This document shows, piece after piece, positions 25,567-33,827 of a stretch of 41,687 nucleotides of DNA. Position 1 is the stretch's first letter. Every line of letters begins with the position of its first letter. The notes beneath the pieces are model-generated. The model was given only the letters and a program-made list of their open reading frames with translations, had not been told where the DNA came from and ran no database searches. The position numbers were made by a program, and so were the translations under genes. The stretch comes from DATAEG01 sp036258135. Its GTDB lineage: Bacteria > Actinomycetota > Actinomycetes > Mycobacteriales > Jatrophihabitantaceae. The stretch spans positions 1 to 41,687 of the forward strand of contig DATAEG010000140.1 of the NCBI GenBank assembly GCA_036258135.1. The letters run 5' to 3'.

Positions 25567-26325
25567 ATGGTCGCGACCGTCGCTGTGATGTCCGACGTAC
25601 ACGGCGTTCTGCCGGTACTCGAAGCGGTGCTCGCCGAACCGGACGTGCGATCCGCCCATCGAATCGTGGTGACCGGCGACCTCGCGTCGGGACCGCAACC
25701 GGTTGAGGTGTTGCAAGCACTGACCGCGCTCGGAGAGAGGGTCGTCCTGGTGCGCGGGAACGCTGACCGCGAGCTGGTCGCGCTCAGCCGGGGCGAGCCC
25801 ATCGAGGTGCCCGACGAGATCAGTCCGTGGGCCGCCGACGAGCTCGCCCCTGACCAGGTGGAGCTGTTGGCCGGACTGCCTCACCCCGTCGTGCTCGACA
25901 TCGACGGATTCGGGCCCACCGTCTTCTGCCACGGCACACCGCGTCAGGACGACGAGGTGGTCCTCGTCGACACCAGGCTGGACCGATGGGCCGAGGTGTA
26001 CGCGGATCTGCCTGCCAACCAGCGAACCGTGGTGTGCGGCCACACCCATATGCCGTTCGTGCGGCTCGTGGATCGCCGTCTGGTCGTGAACTCCGGGAGC
26101 ATCGGGATGCCGTACGGCCGACCGGGCGGTAGCTGGGCACTGCTACGCGACGGCCAGGTCAGCCTGCGGCACACCGACATCGACGTCGACCGCGCCATAG
26201 CGGCAATCGTCGCCGCATCCGGTTACCCGGACCGCGCGGAGTGGGCGGATTACTTCTTGCGCGCGCGAGCCAGTGACGCCGAGGCGCTGACCGCCTTCGC
26301 GCCGCGCGATGGGCGCGTGTTGTAA
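25567..26325 (+). CDS. Metallophosphoesterase (calcineurin-like, YfcE/MJ0936 type)
   Basis: A 252-residue dinuclear-metal phosphoesterase. The five motifs are present in order: SDVHG (9-13), VTGDLASGP, VRGNADRE, VFCHGTPR and VVCGHTHMPF, followed by VVNSGSIGMP. Such enzymes hydrolyse small phosphodiesters; the substrate is unknown. The ATG at 25567 is at the expected place. It is divergent from etfB with about 170 bases between starts. The stop codon lies inside the dyad GTGTT-GTA-AACAC (26317-26329), which precedes the next small gene. Confidence 0.88.
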   Translation: MVATVAVMSDVHGVLPVLEAVLAEPDVRSAHRIVVTGDLASGPQPVEVLQALTALGERVVLVRGNADRELVALSRGEPIEVPDEISPWAADELAPDQVELLAGLPHPVVLDIDGFGPTVFCHGTPRQDDEVVLVDTRLDRWAEVYADLPANQRTVVCGHTHMPFVRLVDRRLVVNSGSIGMPYGRPGGSWALLRDGQVSLRHTDIDVDRAIAAIVAASGYPDRAEWADYFLRARASDAEALTAFAPRDGRVL

Positions 26326-26370
26326 ACACTCTCGTATACGTTGCCGTCTACACGATTGCGGAGGTGTCCG

Positions 26371-26523
26371 GTGCTGCGAGTGAGCGACCAGATCCGCGAG
26401 CAGGCCGTCGCCGCAGTCGTGCAGTACCAACATGCGGACCGGCAGGGCTGGGCGGAGTATCTCGCCGAAGCGGACGAACTTGCTGTGCATGACCCCGCGA
26501 TCGCCCAGCTGCTGACCGTTTAG
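26371..26523 (+). CDS. Small hypothetical protein (50 residues)
   Basis: GTG at 26371 is preceded by GGAGGTG (26360-26366) at good spacing. The product is acidic and largely helical (SDQIREQAVAAVVQYQHADR), with no transmembrane segment or known domain. It lies 45 bases after the metallophosphoesterase. The last bases overlap the stop of the convergent Ddn-like gene by four bases. No family is recognised, and expression is not proven. Confidence 0.5.
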   Translation: MLRVSDQIREQAVAAVVQYQHADRQGWAEYLAEADELAVHDPAIAQLLTV

Positions 26524-26990
26524 GCGAGGCCAGAATCCGCCGCATCCATGGAGACGCGTTCAGCGAGGAAGACGGGGATCTCCCGATCGGTGCGCCTCTG
26601 GTACTCGGCATAGTTCGGGAAGGCCGCCACGGCGCGCTCCCACCACTCGGCCCGCTCCGCAGCGTGCAGCTCGCGGACGACGGCATCGAACGGCTCCGGG
26701 CCGTCCTGGACCTCGATCTCGGGATGCTCCGTCAGGCTGTAGTACCAGACCGGGTTCTTCGGCGCGCCGCCCTTGCTGGCCACCAGCAGGTACTTGCCGT
26801 CGTGCTCGACGCGCATGAGCGGCACTTTGCGCAGGTGCCCGTTGCGCCGCTTGCGGATGGTGAAAAGAGCGATGGGCAGGCCGGTATCACGTAGCGTGTT
26901 GCCCTCCCGACCGCCGGTCCGCTCGTACAACGCGACCTGGTCGCGCACCCACGGCACCGGACTCTCGTCGTACTCCCCTTCCAAAGGCAT
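26520..26990 (-). CDS. Deazaflavin (F420)-dependent nitroreductase/quinone reductase family protein
   Basis: A 156-residue split-barrel protein of the Ddn family, which uses reduced F420 to reduce quinones or nitro compounds. Landmarks are the GREGNTLRDTGLPIALFTIR opening, RKVPLMRVEHDGKYLLVASK, and GGAPKNPVWYYSLTEHP. The ATG at 26990 gives the usual N-terminus (MPLEGEYDESP); an in-frame ATG at 27014 is possible. F420 use is inferred from family membership. It is divergent from the ATP-grasp gene. Confidence 0.85.
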   Translation of the reverse strand: MPLEGEYDESPVPWVRDQVALYERTGGREGNTLRDTGLPIALFTIRKRRNGHLRKVPLMRVEHDGKYLLVASKGGAPKNPVWYYSLTEHPEIEVQDGPEPFDAVVRELHAAERAEWWERAVAAFPNYAEYQRRTDREIPVFLAERVSMDAADSGLA

Positions 26991-27060
26991 GTCTTCACGG
27001 TACGTTCCCCACATTGACGACTGATGCCAGGTCGACCGGCACGGACACACGGGAGGTACG

Positions 27061-28308
27061 GTGACCGACTCATTGCATCGGCTCGGACTGCTCCTGGGCA
27101 CGGAGAACGACTGGCCGCGCGCCTTCTCCGATCTGATCGGACGGCTGGGCCCGGTGGTGGACGGCAATGACGTGCGCCATCAATTCACCGTCGACCGGAT
27201 CACCATCGAGCCGTTCGCACTCCGCGACAAGCCGTCCTACGACCTGGTCATCGACCGGCTCGCCTACTGGTACTACCACCCGCGCGAGTGGCTCAAGAAG
27301 GTAGCTCTGATGGACGGGGTCTACCTGCTGAACTCCCCCTTCAGCTTCCAAGCCATGGAGAAACACGCCGCGTACTGCGCAATGCTCCGGCTGGGTTTGA
27401 AGATCCCCGCGACGGTTCTGGTCCCGTACAAGAACCCGTTGGACAACGCCAGGTACGCGTACACCGCCGCCCAGTACAACCGCCCGTTCGACCTAGACGA
27501 CGTGGCGGGCCAAATCGGGTATCCGCTGTTCATGAAGCCCTACGACGGCGGCGCGTGGCGCGGCGTCTCGCGCATCCGGGACTCGGCCGAGCTGCACCGC
27601 TCTTATGACGCGTCCGGCGAGATGCTCATGCACCTACAGGCCTCGATCGAGGGCTACGACGTCTTCGCCCGATCGCTGTCCATCGGCGCGGAGACGATGG
27701 TCATGCGGTTCGACCCCGACAAGCCGATGCACGACCGGTACAGCGTCTCGCACGGCTTCCTCGAACCGCAGACCGGCGACGAGGTAGTCACCATCGGGCG
27801 CACCGTCAACGCGTTCTTCCGGTGGGAGTTCAACTCCTGCGAGACGCTGGTGCGCGGAACCGACGTCTACCCGATCGACTACGCGAACGCCTGCCCCGAC
27901 GTGGCCATCACGTCCCTCCACTACTACTTCCCGTGGGCCATGAAGGCGCTGGTGAAGTGGGCGGTCTTCTGTACCACCTCAGGGCGGGTACCGGACCCGC
28001 ACGTGAACCCGGCGCCCTGGTTCAAGATCGCCGATCGCGACGACCTCGACTACCGGGCCAAGCTGGCCGAGTACCGGCGGATGGCCGATGAGTTCTTCGA
28101 CCACGAGCGGTACCTCGACTTCTGCGCCTCACGCATGGCCCACTTCGACGAGGTGGCCCTGGAGTACTTCACCGGCCTCCAGTTCGACTCGGTCCTGACC
28201 GACACCGTGATCAGCACGTTCCCGGCGCACGAGCACGAGCACTTCATCGCGCATTTCCGCGGGCTGGTCGCAGCCTGGTGCGCCGACGAGCAGGGCCGCC
28301 TCGGCTAG
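27061..28308 (+). CDS. ATP-grasp domain protein of unknown function
   Basis: A 415-residue protein with ATP-grasp features: a KHAAYCAMLRLGLKIPATVL pre-domain, GYPLFMKPYDGGAWRGVSRI as the nucleotide-lid strand, and the metal/phosphate region near VYPIDYANACPD. It may ligate a carboxylate to an amine or thiol, but no substrate can be named. It is aromatic-rich. The GTG at 27061 has GGGAGGT at 27050-27056. It is convergent with helR, 21 bases apart. There is no partner biosynthetic gene nearby. Confidence 0.75.
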   Translation: MTDSLHRLGLLLGTENDWPRAFSDLIGRLGPVVDGNDVRHQFTVDRITIEPFALRDKPSYDLVIDRLAYWYYHPREWLKKVALMDGVYLLNSPFSFQAMEKHAAYCAMLRLGLKIPATVLVPYKNPLDNARYAYTAAQYNRPFDLDDVAGQIGYPLFMKPYDGGAWRGVSRIRDSAELHRSYDASGEMLMHLQASIEGYDVFARSLSIGAETMVMRFDPDKPMHDRYSVSHGFLEPQTGDEVVTIGRTVNAFFRWEFNSCETLVRGTDVYPIDYANACPDVAITSLHYYFPWAMKALVKWAVFCTTSGRVPDPHVNPAPWFKIADRDDLDYRAKLAEYRRMADEFFDHERYLDFCASRMAHFDEVALEYFTGLQFDSVLTDTVISTFPAHEHEHFIAHFRGLVAAWCADEQGRLG

Positions 28309-28329
28309 ACGTGTCTTGTCTGGGCGATC

Positions 28330-30480
28330 TCAGGAGCTCGTGAGGATCACGAGTTGCTGGGTCGAGCGAGTCATCGCGACATAGCGGTCGACCGCTCCTT
28401 CGGTGCCTGTGCCGAAGGCCTCCGGGTCGATGAGGACGACTAGGTCGAACTCGAGCCCCTTTGACAGCTCCGGGGTCAGCGACAGGACACGGGACGTCGC
28501 TTGGAACGTGGGATCGCCGATGACTGAGGCGATCCCGTCGGCATGCGCGGCAAGCCAGGTGTCGAGGATCGAGTCCAGATCCGACGCCGATCCGTGTACC
28601 ACGGGGACGCCGGTGCTTCGGATGGACGTCGGCACGTTGGCGTCCGGGAGCACGGCGCGGATGACCGGCTCGGCTTCGGCCATGACCTCCACAGGCGTCC
28701 GGTAGTTGATGCGCAGGGACGCCAGGTTCCTATGGTCGAGCCCGATCCGCTCGAGCCGTTCCTGCCAGGACTCGGTGAACCCGTGCCTGGCCTGGGCACG
28801 GTCCCCGACGATGGTGAGGCTCCGGGACGGGCAGCGGCGCAGCAGCATCTGCCACTCCGCGTCGGTCAGTTCCTGAGCCTCGTCCACGACGACGTGCGCG
28901 AACGGGCCGGCGAGCAGATCCGGATCCGCGCTGGGCAGCGCGGCCTCGTCGACCAGGGCGGTCTGGAGGTCCTCTCCGCGCAGCATCGACATCACCTGCA
29001 TGTCCGAGTCGTCGGTCGCGATCAGGTGGTCCACGACCGCGGACATCTGCTCCCGCTCGGCGGCGAGCGTGGCCTCCTGCCGGCGTCGGCGCCGGGACGC
29101 CTCCGGGTCTCCGAGCCGTTGCCGCGCGGCGTCCAACAACGGAAGATCGGAGACCGTCCAGGCCTGCGGGTCTGTGCGCTGCAGCGCGTGGACGTCCTCG
29201 GGGCTGAGCCAGGGAGCGCACATGCGCAGGTAGGCGGGAACCGACCATAGGTCCGCGACCAGGTCAGCGGCTTTGAGTAGCGGCCACGCACGGTTGAGGG
29301 CCGTGAGCAGCTCCCGGTTCTGTCGCAGTGACGTGCGCAGCAGCTCGGACGGGACGTCGTCGTCGTGCTTGTCGATGAGGATCCTGACCAGCTCGTCCCA
29401 GATCTGGTCGCGCGCTTCGTTGTGCGGGGTGTCGGGTTCCGGTGCGTCGAACGCCTCGGCCCAGTCGTCGGCGGTCAGCCAAACGTCGGACCAGTCGGTC
29501 GTAACTGTCATCCCCTTGGTGGGCGGCTCCTCGTAGAACCGGACGGCCGTCTCAATCGCGTTCACCAGGTCCGCCGACGACTTCAGGCGGGCCACGGTCG
29601 GGTCGGTGTCGACCGCGGCTGCGGCTCCCTCGGCGACCAAGTGGCGCAGGGTGCAGGTCTGCACGCCCTCCTCGCCGAGGCTTGGGAGAACGTCGGCGAC
29701 GTAGGCCAGGTAGGGCTGGTGCGGACCGATGAACAGCACGCCGCCCCGGTGGTGACCAAGGCGCGGGTCGGAGTAGAGCAGGTAGGCGGCGCGATGTAGC
29801 GCGACCACGGTCTTGCCCGTGCCCGGGCCCCCGTCGACGACGAGAGCGCCGCGGGATCCCGCGCGAATGATGGCGTCCTGGTCGGCCTGGATGGTGCCGA
29901 GCACGTCCCGCATCCGGGCCGACCGACTGCTGCCCAAGCTGGCGATGAAGGCGGACTGGTCGTCGAGCGCGGCGGCGTGCCCGGCAAACCCGTCCGAGGT
30001 AAACACCTCGTCCCAGTAATCGCTGATCCGGCCGCGAGTCCAGCGGTACCTGCGGCGGCTGGCCAGACCCGTCGGATTGGCGTGGGTCGCCCCGAAGAAC
30101 GGCTCGGCCGCGGGGGAACGCCAGTCGACCAGCAGCCGACGCCCAGCCCGGTCCGTGAGGCCAAGCCGTCCGACGTACACGGGCTGGGGGTTGTCTGCGC
30201 TCACCATGTGGCCGAGGCACAGGTCCAAACCGAAGCGACGCAGCGCGCGCAGCCGAGCGGTCAGCCGGTGGATCTGCATGTCCCGGTCCATCGCCTCCTG
30301 GCCTATGCCGCCGGGTGCCCCGCGCTCGGCATCGAGGCGATCGGACAGGTCGGCGATCGACTGCTCCAAGCTCTCCGCGATGGCCGCGAAGTGCAGCTCG
30401 TCGCCGGCGATCAGGGCCGGGTCGGCCTTGGCGGCGAGGTGGTCGGGAAGATCAAACACACCGGCAGTCACGGGGGTCAC
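28330..30480 (-). CDS. helR: HelR-type RNA polymerase recycling motor ATPase (HelD family)
   Basis: A UvrD-like ATPase that displaces stalled or rifamycin-bound RNA polymerase. 716 residues from GTG 30480: the N-terminal arm VTPVTAGVFDLPDHL and a coiled-coil region precede the 1A part with Walker A GGPGTGKT, then VVVDEAQELTDAEW, LRINYRTPVEV, TPELSKGLEFDLVVLID and YVAMTRSTQQL. This start has GGAG eight bases upstream; an in-frame GTG at 30528 is less likely. The palindrome upstream matches the element that marks rifamycin-induced genes in actinomycetes. HelR role is inferred from sequence and that element. Confidence 0.85.
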   Translation of the reverse strand: MTPVTAGVFDLPDHLAAKADPALIAGDELHFAAIAESLEQSIADLSDRLDAERGAPGGIGQEAMDRDMQIHRLTARLRALRRFGLDLCLGHMVSADNPQPVYVGRLGLTDRAGRRLLVDWRSPAAEPFFGATHANPTGLASRRRYRWTRGRISDYWDEVFTSDGFAGHAAALDDQSAFIASLGSSRSARMRDVLGTIQADQDAIIRAGSRGALVVDGGPGTGKTVVALHRAAYLLYSDPRLGHHRGGVLFIGPHQPYLAYVADVLPSLGEEGVQTCTLRHLVAEGAAAAVDTDPTVARLKSSADLVNAIETAVRFYEEPPTKGMTVTTDWSDVWLTADDWAEAFDAPEPDTPHNEARDQIWDELVRILIDKHDDDVPSELLRTSLRQNRELLTALNRAWPLLKAADLVADLWSVPAYLRMCAPWLSPEDVHALQRTDPQAWTVSDLPLLDAARQRLGDPEASRRRRRQEATLAAEREQMSAVVDHLIATDDSDMQVMSMLRGEDLQTALVDEAALPSADPDLLAGPFAHVVVDEAQELTDAEWQMLLRRCPSRSLTIVGDRAQARHGFTESWQERLERIGLDHRNLASLRINYRTPVEVMAEAEPVIRAVLPDANVPTSIRSTGVPVVHGSASDLDSILDTWLAAHADGIASVIGDPTFQATSRVLSLTPELSKGLEFDLVVLIDPEAFGTGTEGAVDRYVAMTRSTQQLVILTSS

Positions 30481-30534
30481 GTCATCAGCTCCGCGGATTC
30501 TGGCCTCAGCCGAGCGATTCTGCGGCACAACCCC

Positions 30535-30551
30535 GGCCTTGCCGCAAGACC
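30535..30551 (-). promoter_or_regulatory. Rifamycin-associated element-like palindrome upstream of helR
   Basis: GGCCTTGC-C-GCAAGACC is a 17-base dyad with one mismatch. Its core CTTGCGGCAAG on the helR strand, flanked by G/C runs, fits the known rifamycin-associated element found before rifamycin resistance genes. It lies about 54 bases before the helR GTG; TTGCGG within it could serve as a -35 for CAGAAT 19 bases later. Confidence 0.7.
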
Positions 30552-30570
30552 CCCAGTGCGCTATACGTTG

Positions 30571-30602
30571 GAAGTGGAAAGGAGTTCGCTTCTTTCCACT
30601 TT
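30571..30602. terminator. Strong stem-loop with UUCG loop between the PPOX gene and helR
   Basis: AAGTGGAAAG (30572-30581) pairs perfectly with CTTTCCACTT (30592-30601). The inner AG/CT pairs close a TTCG loop. No long T run follows on either strand. It may terminate the upstream gene, or be a dispersed palindrome. Confidence 0.55.
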
Positions 30603-30660
30603 CGTCTGCTGCGGACGGACATCATCCTCGCGAAGCGGCCACGCCCGTGCCCGTGGGGGA

Positions 30661-31140
30661 TCAGAGGTACGCGGGCAGGCGCTGGTCGTTCGGGCCGAGC
30701 ACGAAGTGGGCGCGAGCGGTGGCGCGGTAGAGGCGGTGCGGGGCTGGTGCGACGACCTCGCCCCTGGTGACCTGGCCGGCGCCCCAGCTTTGGGAGCGAC
30801 GGGAAAAGGCCGTCAATAGTCGGTCGCGGTCATCGGCGCCGACCTCCTCGGCGTCGGCCTCCGCGTAGATAGCCTTCGCTTCGCCGACTCCAACAGTGGA
30901 ATCAAAGATCACGATGCCGACCTCGGATCGAGCCGCGATATTGAGCGAGTGCCGCGCGTCCGGCCGGGAAATCCAGACGAACTCGGTGTAGTGGTCGTGG
31001 GCGAACCAGACCGGGGTGGCCCACGGCCGCCCACTGTCGTCGGCGCTGGCCAAGGTGAGGTAGAAGTTGGCGTCGATCAGGCTGCGGGCGAGAGCGGCTA
31101 GGTCAGCGGCATCCTCTGGCAGAAGCTCGCTCTTGCTCAT
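30661..31140 (-). CDS. Pyridoxamine 5'-phosphate oxidase-fold (flavin split-barrel) protein
   Basis: A 159-residue protein of the PNPOx-like family. The opening helix LARSLIDANFYLTLASADD, the strand GRPWATPVWFAHDHY and the DARHSLNIAARSEVGIVIFDS region fit the FMN- or F420-binding split barrel. The true substrate, and even the cofactor, cannot be set. The ATG at 31140 has AGGGAGC upstream. It is on the same strand as the membrane protein gene, 49 bases downstream of it. A strong hairpin follows before helR. Confidence 0.82.
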   Translation of the reverse strand: MSKSELLPEDAADLAALARSLIDANFYLTLASADDSGRPWATPVWFAHDHYTEFVWISRPDARHSLNIAARSEVGIVIFDSTVGVGEAKAIYAEADAEEVGADDRDRLLTAFSRRSQSWGAGQVTRGEVVAPAPHRLYRATARAHFVLGPNDQRLPAYL

Positions 31141-31189
31141 CAGTTGCTCCCTGCTTGGCTTGGTCGGTCGGTAACCGCGGGCGCGGCGG

Positions 31190-31723
31190 TCAGCTCGGCG
31201 CGGGGGTCGGCCGGCGGTACCGCGGGCGGGCTAATTCGTAGAGACCGCTGAGTGTCAGGGCGCCGCCGACGAACAGGGTGATGACCGTCACCACGACAAG
31301 GAAGCCGGCGGTGTCGAAGGCCGCGTCGTCCGCGTCGTCGACGAAGACCCGCCCGACGCCGGCGCAGGAGACCGCTGCCGGGCCGCTGAACGGTGCCCGG
31401 AACTGCCCGATGATGTGCAGGATCCGCCGGTCGACCTGTCCGACGGTCACCTTCAGCCCGATCGTCGACCCCGACTGCGAGGTCGCGGTACACCGCAGCG
31501 TGGGCTGGTCCGCGCCTTGCTGATCAGCCAAAGCGGCGATCCCGTCCGGGGTGGTCAGCGTGTATTCCTTACCGGCGGTGAGCTGCATCGTCCGCGGCGG
31601 GTTCGCGTCCGGGGTCCACGCATGCGCCGCGCTCGAGTTGGCCGCGCCACGGGCCAGCCAGGCCGCGCCGGCGACGAGGAGGAGCACCACGCCGAGCCAC
31701 AGCCGGTGCGTCACTCCTGCCAC
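31190..31723 (-). CDS. Predicted membrane protein with two TM segments, function unknown
   Basis: 177 residues. TM1 is about residues 8-25 (LWLGVVLLLVAGAAWLA), then an outer domain of about 100 residues with two Cys (LRCTAT and AVSCAG) that could form a disulfide, then TM2 near LVVVTVITLFVGGALTL and a basic tail (RPRYRRP). No known family is recognised. The start at 31723 overlaps the end of the Cds1-like gene by 13 bases, so it is probably translated from the same transcript. Confidence 0.7.
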   Translation of the reverse strand: MAGVTHRLWLGVVLLLVAGAAWLARGAANSSAAHAWTPDANPPRTMQLTAGKEYTLTTPDGIAALADQQGADQPTLRCTATSQSGSTIGLKVTVGQVDRRILHIIGQFRAPFSGPAAVSCAGVGRVFVDDADDAAFDTAGFLVVVTVITLFVGGALTLSGLYELARPRYRRPTPAPS

Positions 31724-32808
31724 CGGCCAGTGCGTACCGCGCGGCGCAGGGTCTCCGTCGGCGGCCCGAGGTCGAACTCGCGTTCGGCCACCCAGTCGTC
31801 GTCATAGATGCTGCCGGTGTATCGGTCGCCGCTATCGCACAGCAGCGTGACGATGCTGCCCGGCTTCTCTGCGCCGCGCATCTCGCACACCAGCCGCAGC
31901 GCGCCCCACAAGTTCGTCCCCGTGGAGCCGCCGGCGCGCCACCCGGTCGTCTCCTGGAGAAACCGGGCGGCGGCCACCGACGCCGCGTCCGGCACCGACA
32001 TCATCCGGTCCACCACGTGCGGCAGGAAGCTGGGCTCGACCCGCGGCCGGCCGATGCCCTCGATGCGCGAACCGACGCCGGTCGTGTGGTTGACATTGTC
32101 GTCACACCATCCGGTGAAGAAGGCGGAGTTGTCCGGATCGACGACGCACAGCTTGGTGCCCAGCCGGCGGTAGCGCACATAGCGACCGATCGTCGCGCTG
32201 GTGCCGCCCGTCCCGGCGCCGACCACGACCCAGCTCGGCACCGGATGCCGTTCGGCGACGAGCTGCTCGAAGATCGACTCCGCGATGTTGTTGTTGCCGC
32301 GCCAGTCGGTGGCCCGCTCGGCGTAGGTGAACTGGTCCAGGTAATGCGCGTTGCCCTCCGCGGCCAGTTCCTGGGCCGTGGCGTAGATGGCGGCCGGCTC
32401 GTCGACGAAGTGGCACCGGCCGCCCTCCTGCTCGATTAGGGCCACCTTCTCCGCGCTGGTGGTGCGTGGCATCACCGCGACGAACGGGAGCCCGAGCAGC
32501 CGGGCGAAGTACGCCTCGGAGACCGCCGTCGACCCCGACGACGCCTCGACCAGGGTGGTACCCGGCCGGATCCAGCCGTTGCACAAGCCGTACAGCACGA
32601 GCGAGCGGGCCAGGCGGTGCTTGAGCGAGCCGGTCGGGTGGGTGGATTCGTCCTTCAGGTACAGGTCGATGTTCCACTCATGCGGCAGCGGGAAGTGCAT
32701 CAGGTGGGTGTCTGCCGAGCGCGTCGCGTCGGCCTCGACACGACGGATCGACTCCTCGACCCAGGCCCGTACGGCGGAATCGGAGCGGTCGATGTCGTGG
32801 TTACTCAT
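31711..32808 (-). CDS. PLP-dependent cysteine synthase-family enzyme, Cds1-like cysteine desulfhydrase
   Basis: A 365-residue fold-type II PLP enzyme. The PLP lysine is in PTGSLKHRLAR; the substrate-binding loop is EASSGSTAV and the phosphate-binding Gly loop GAGTGGTSAT. The sequence resembles the Cds1 group (Rv3684 of M. tuberculosis), which breaks cysteine to H2S, pyruvate and ammonia; a synthase role cannot be excluded. The ATG at 32808 has GGAAGGTGGG just upstream; open frame continues 24 codons upstream through the repeat region but is unlikely to be translated. It overlaps the following membrane protein gene. Confidence 0.83.
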   Translation of the reverse strand: MSNHDIDRSDSAVRAWVEESIRRVEADATRSADTHLMHFPLPHEWNIDLYLKDESTHPTGSLKHRLARSLVLYGLCNGWIRPGTTLVEASSGSTAVSEAYFARLLGLPFVAVMPRTTSAEKVALIEQEGGRCHFVDEPAAIYATAQELAAEGNAHYLDQFTYAERATDWRGNNNIAESIFEQLVAERHPVPSWVVVGAGTGGTSATIGRYVRYRRLGTKLCVVDPDNSAFFTGWCDDNVNHTTGVGSRIEGIGRPRVEPSFLPHVVDRMMSVPDAASVAAARFLQETTGWRAGGSTGTNLWGALRLVCEMRGAEKPGSIVTLLCDSGDRYTGSIYDDDWVAEREFDLGPPTETLRRAVRTGRWQE

Positions 32809-32838
32809 GAGCCCACCTTCCCTCATCCCATACGCCAC

Positions 32839-32922
32839 GGCGATGAGCGCTCGCGCGAAGTGCCAGATCGCGGACCACATGGCGATGAGCGCTCGCGCGA
32901 TGAGCCGGATCGCCGAGCGCCG
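32839..32922. repeat. Diverged 42-base tandem duplication
   Basis: GGCGATGAGCGCTCGCGCGA occurs at 32839-32858 and again at 32881-32900. The rest of the 42-base units is partly conserved (CAGATCGC versus CGGATCGC). The core GAGCGCTC is palindromic. It fills much of the 215-base gap between the Cds1-like gene and the enoyl-CoA hydratase gene, which otherwise shows no gene. Confidence 0.7.
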
Positions 32923-33023
32923 CGCCCGAAGGGTGCCACATGCCAGCGCGCGGCAGCGCGCTACCGATCGGAAGGACCGTCATTGGCGGGCGCGAGGGTC
33001 GGTCCACGATCCAAATACATGGC

Positions 33024-33815
33024 TCAGCGGCCCACGAACCGGGCGTGGCCGGGACCGTGCTCGACGAACGCGGTCATGCCGATGTCCTTGTCCTCGGTAT
33101 CGAACAGCGCGTTGAACAGCTCCGACTCCATCTTCAGAGCGGCCTCAATGTCCAGGTCGGCACCGGTATCGACGGCCCGCTTGGCCGCGGCCAGGGCCAG
33201 CGCCGGCCCGTCGCGGAACTGGCGAGCCCAGGCGAGTGCGGCCGGGTAGACGTCGGGAGCGGGCACCACCTGATTCGCCAGGCCCACGGCGCGGGCCTCT
33301 TCCGCCGAAACGAACCGACCCGTGAAGATCAACTCCTTGGCTCGGGCCGCGCCGATGAGACGGGAGAGCCGCTGAGTGCCGCCCGCGCCCGGCATGACCC
33401 CAAGCAAGATCTCAGGCTGGCCCCACTTGGCGTCCTCGGCGCTGATGCGCCAATCCGCCGTCAGAGCCAGTTCGCACCCGCCGCCCAGCGCGTAGCCCGT
33501 CACCGCGGCGACGACGGGTTTGGGCAGCCGGGCAAGGGCGTCCAGGGCACGGGTCAACGCGCCCCCGCGGGCGGCCATCGCGGCCCGGTCCATGCGCTGG
33601 AACTCTTTGACGTCCGCACCCGCCGCGAACACCCGCTCGCCGCCGTAGAGGACTACAGCCCGGACGGTCGTGTCGGCGGCCAGGTCGTCGGCGGCACCGC
33701 GCAGCTCGTCCTGGAGCGCATCGTTCAGCACGTTCATCGGCGGACGGTCCAGACGCAGGGTCGCCACCGCCCCGGCGCTCTCCTCGTCGGGTTCGATGCG
33801 CAGCAGTTCAGCCAT
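33024..33815 (-). CDS. Enoyl-CoA hydratase/isomerase
   Basis: A 263-residue crotonase-fold enzyme, probably hydrating trans-2-enoyl-CoA in beta-oxidation. The oxyanion hole lies in GERVFAAGADVKEFQRMD and GYALGGGCELAL. Both catalytic glutamates are present, in WGQPEILLGVMPGAGGTQRL and AKELIFTG. It starts at ATG 33815, 12 bases after the ABC ATPase stop, so the two form a pair. Chain length preference is not visible. Confidence 0.92.
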   Translation of the reverse strand: MAELLRIEPDEESAGAVATLRLDRPPMNVLNDALQDELRGAADDLAADTTVRAVVLYGGERVFAAGADVKEFQRMDRAAMAARGGALTRALDALARLPKPVVAAVTGYALGGGCELALTADWRISAEDAKWGQPEILLGVMPGAGGTQRLSRLIGAARAKELIFTGRFVSAEEARAVGLANQVVPAPDVYPAALAWARQFRDGPALALAAAKRAVDTGADLDIEAALKMESELFNALFDTEDKDIGMTAFVEHGPGHARFVGR

Positions 33816-33827
33816 CCCCTGATTAGA

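Noticed and set aside
26991..27167. N-terminal extension of the Ddn-like reductase
   Set aside because: It would run into the start of the ATP-grasp gene on the other strand and has no family sequence.
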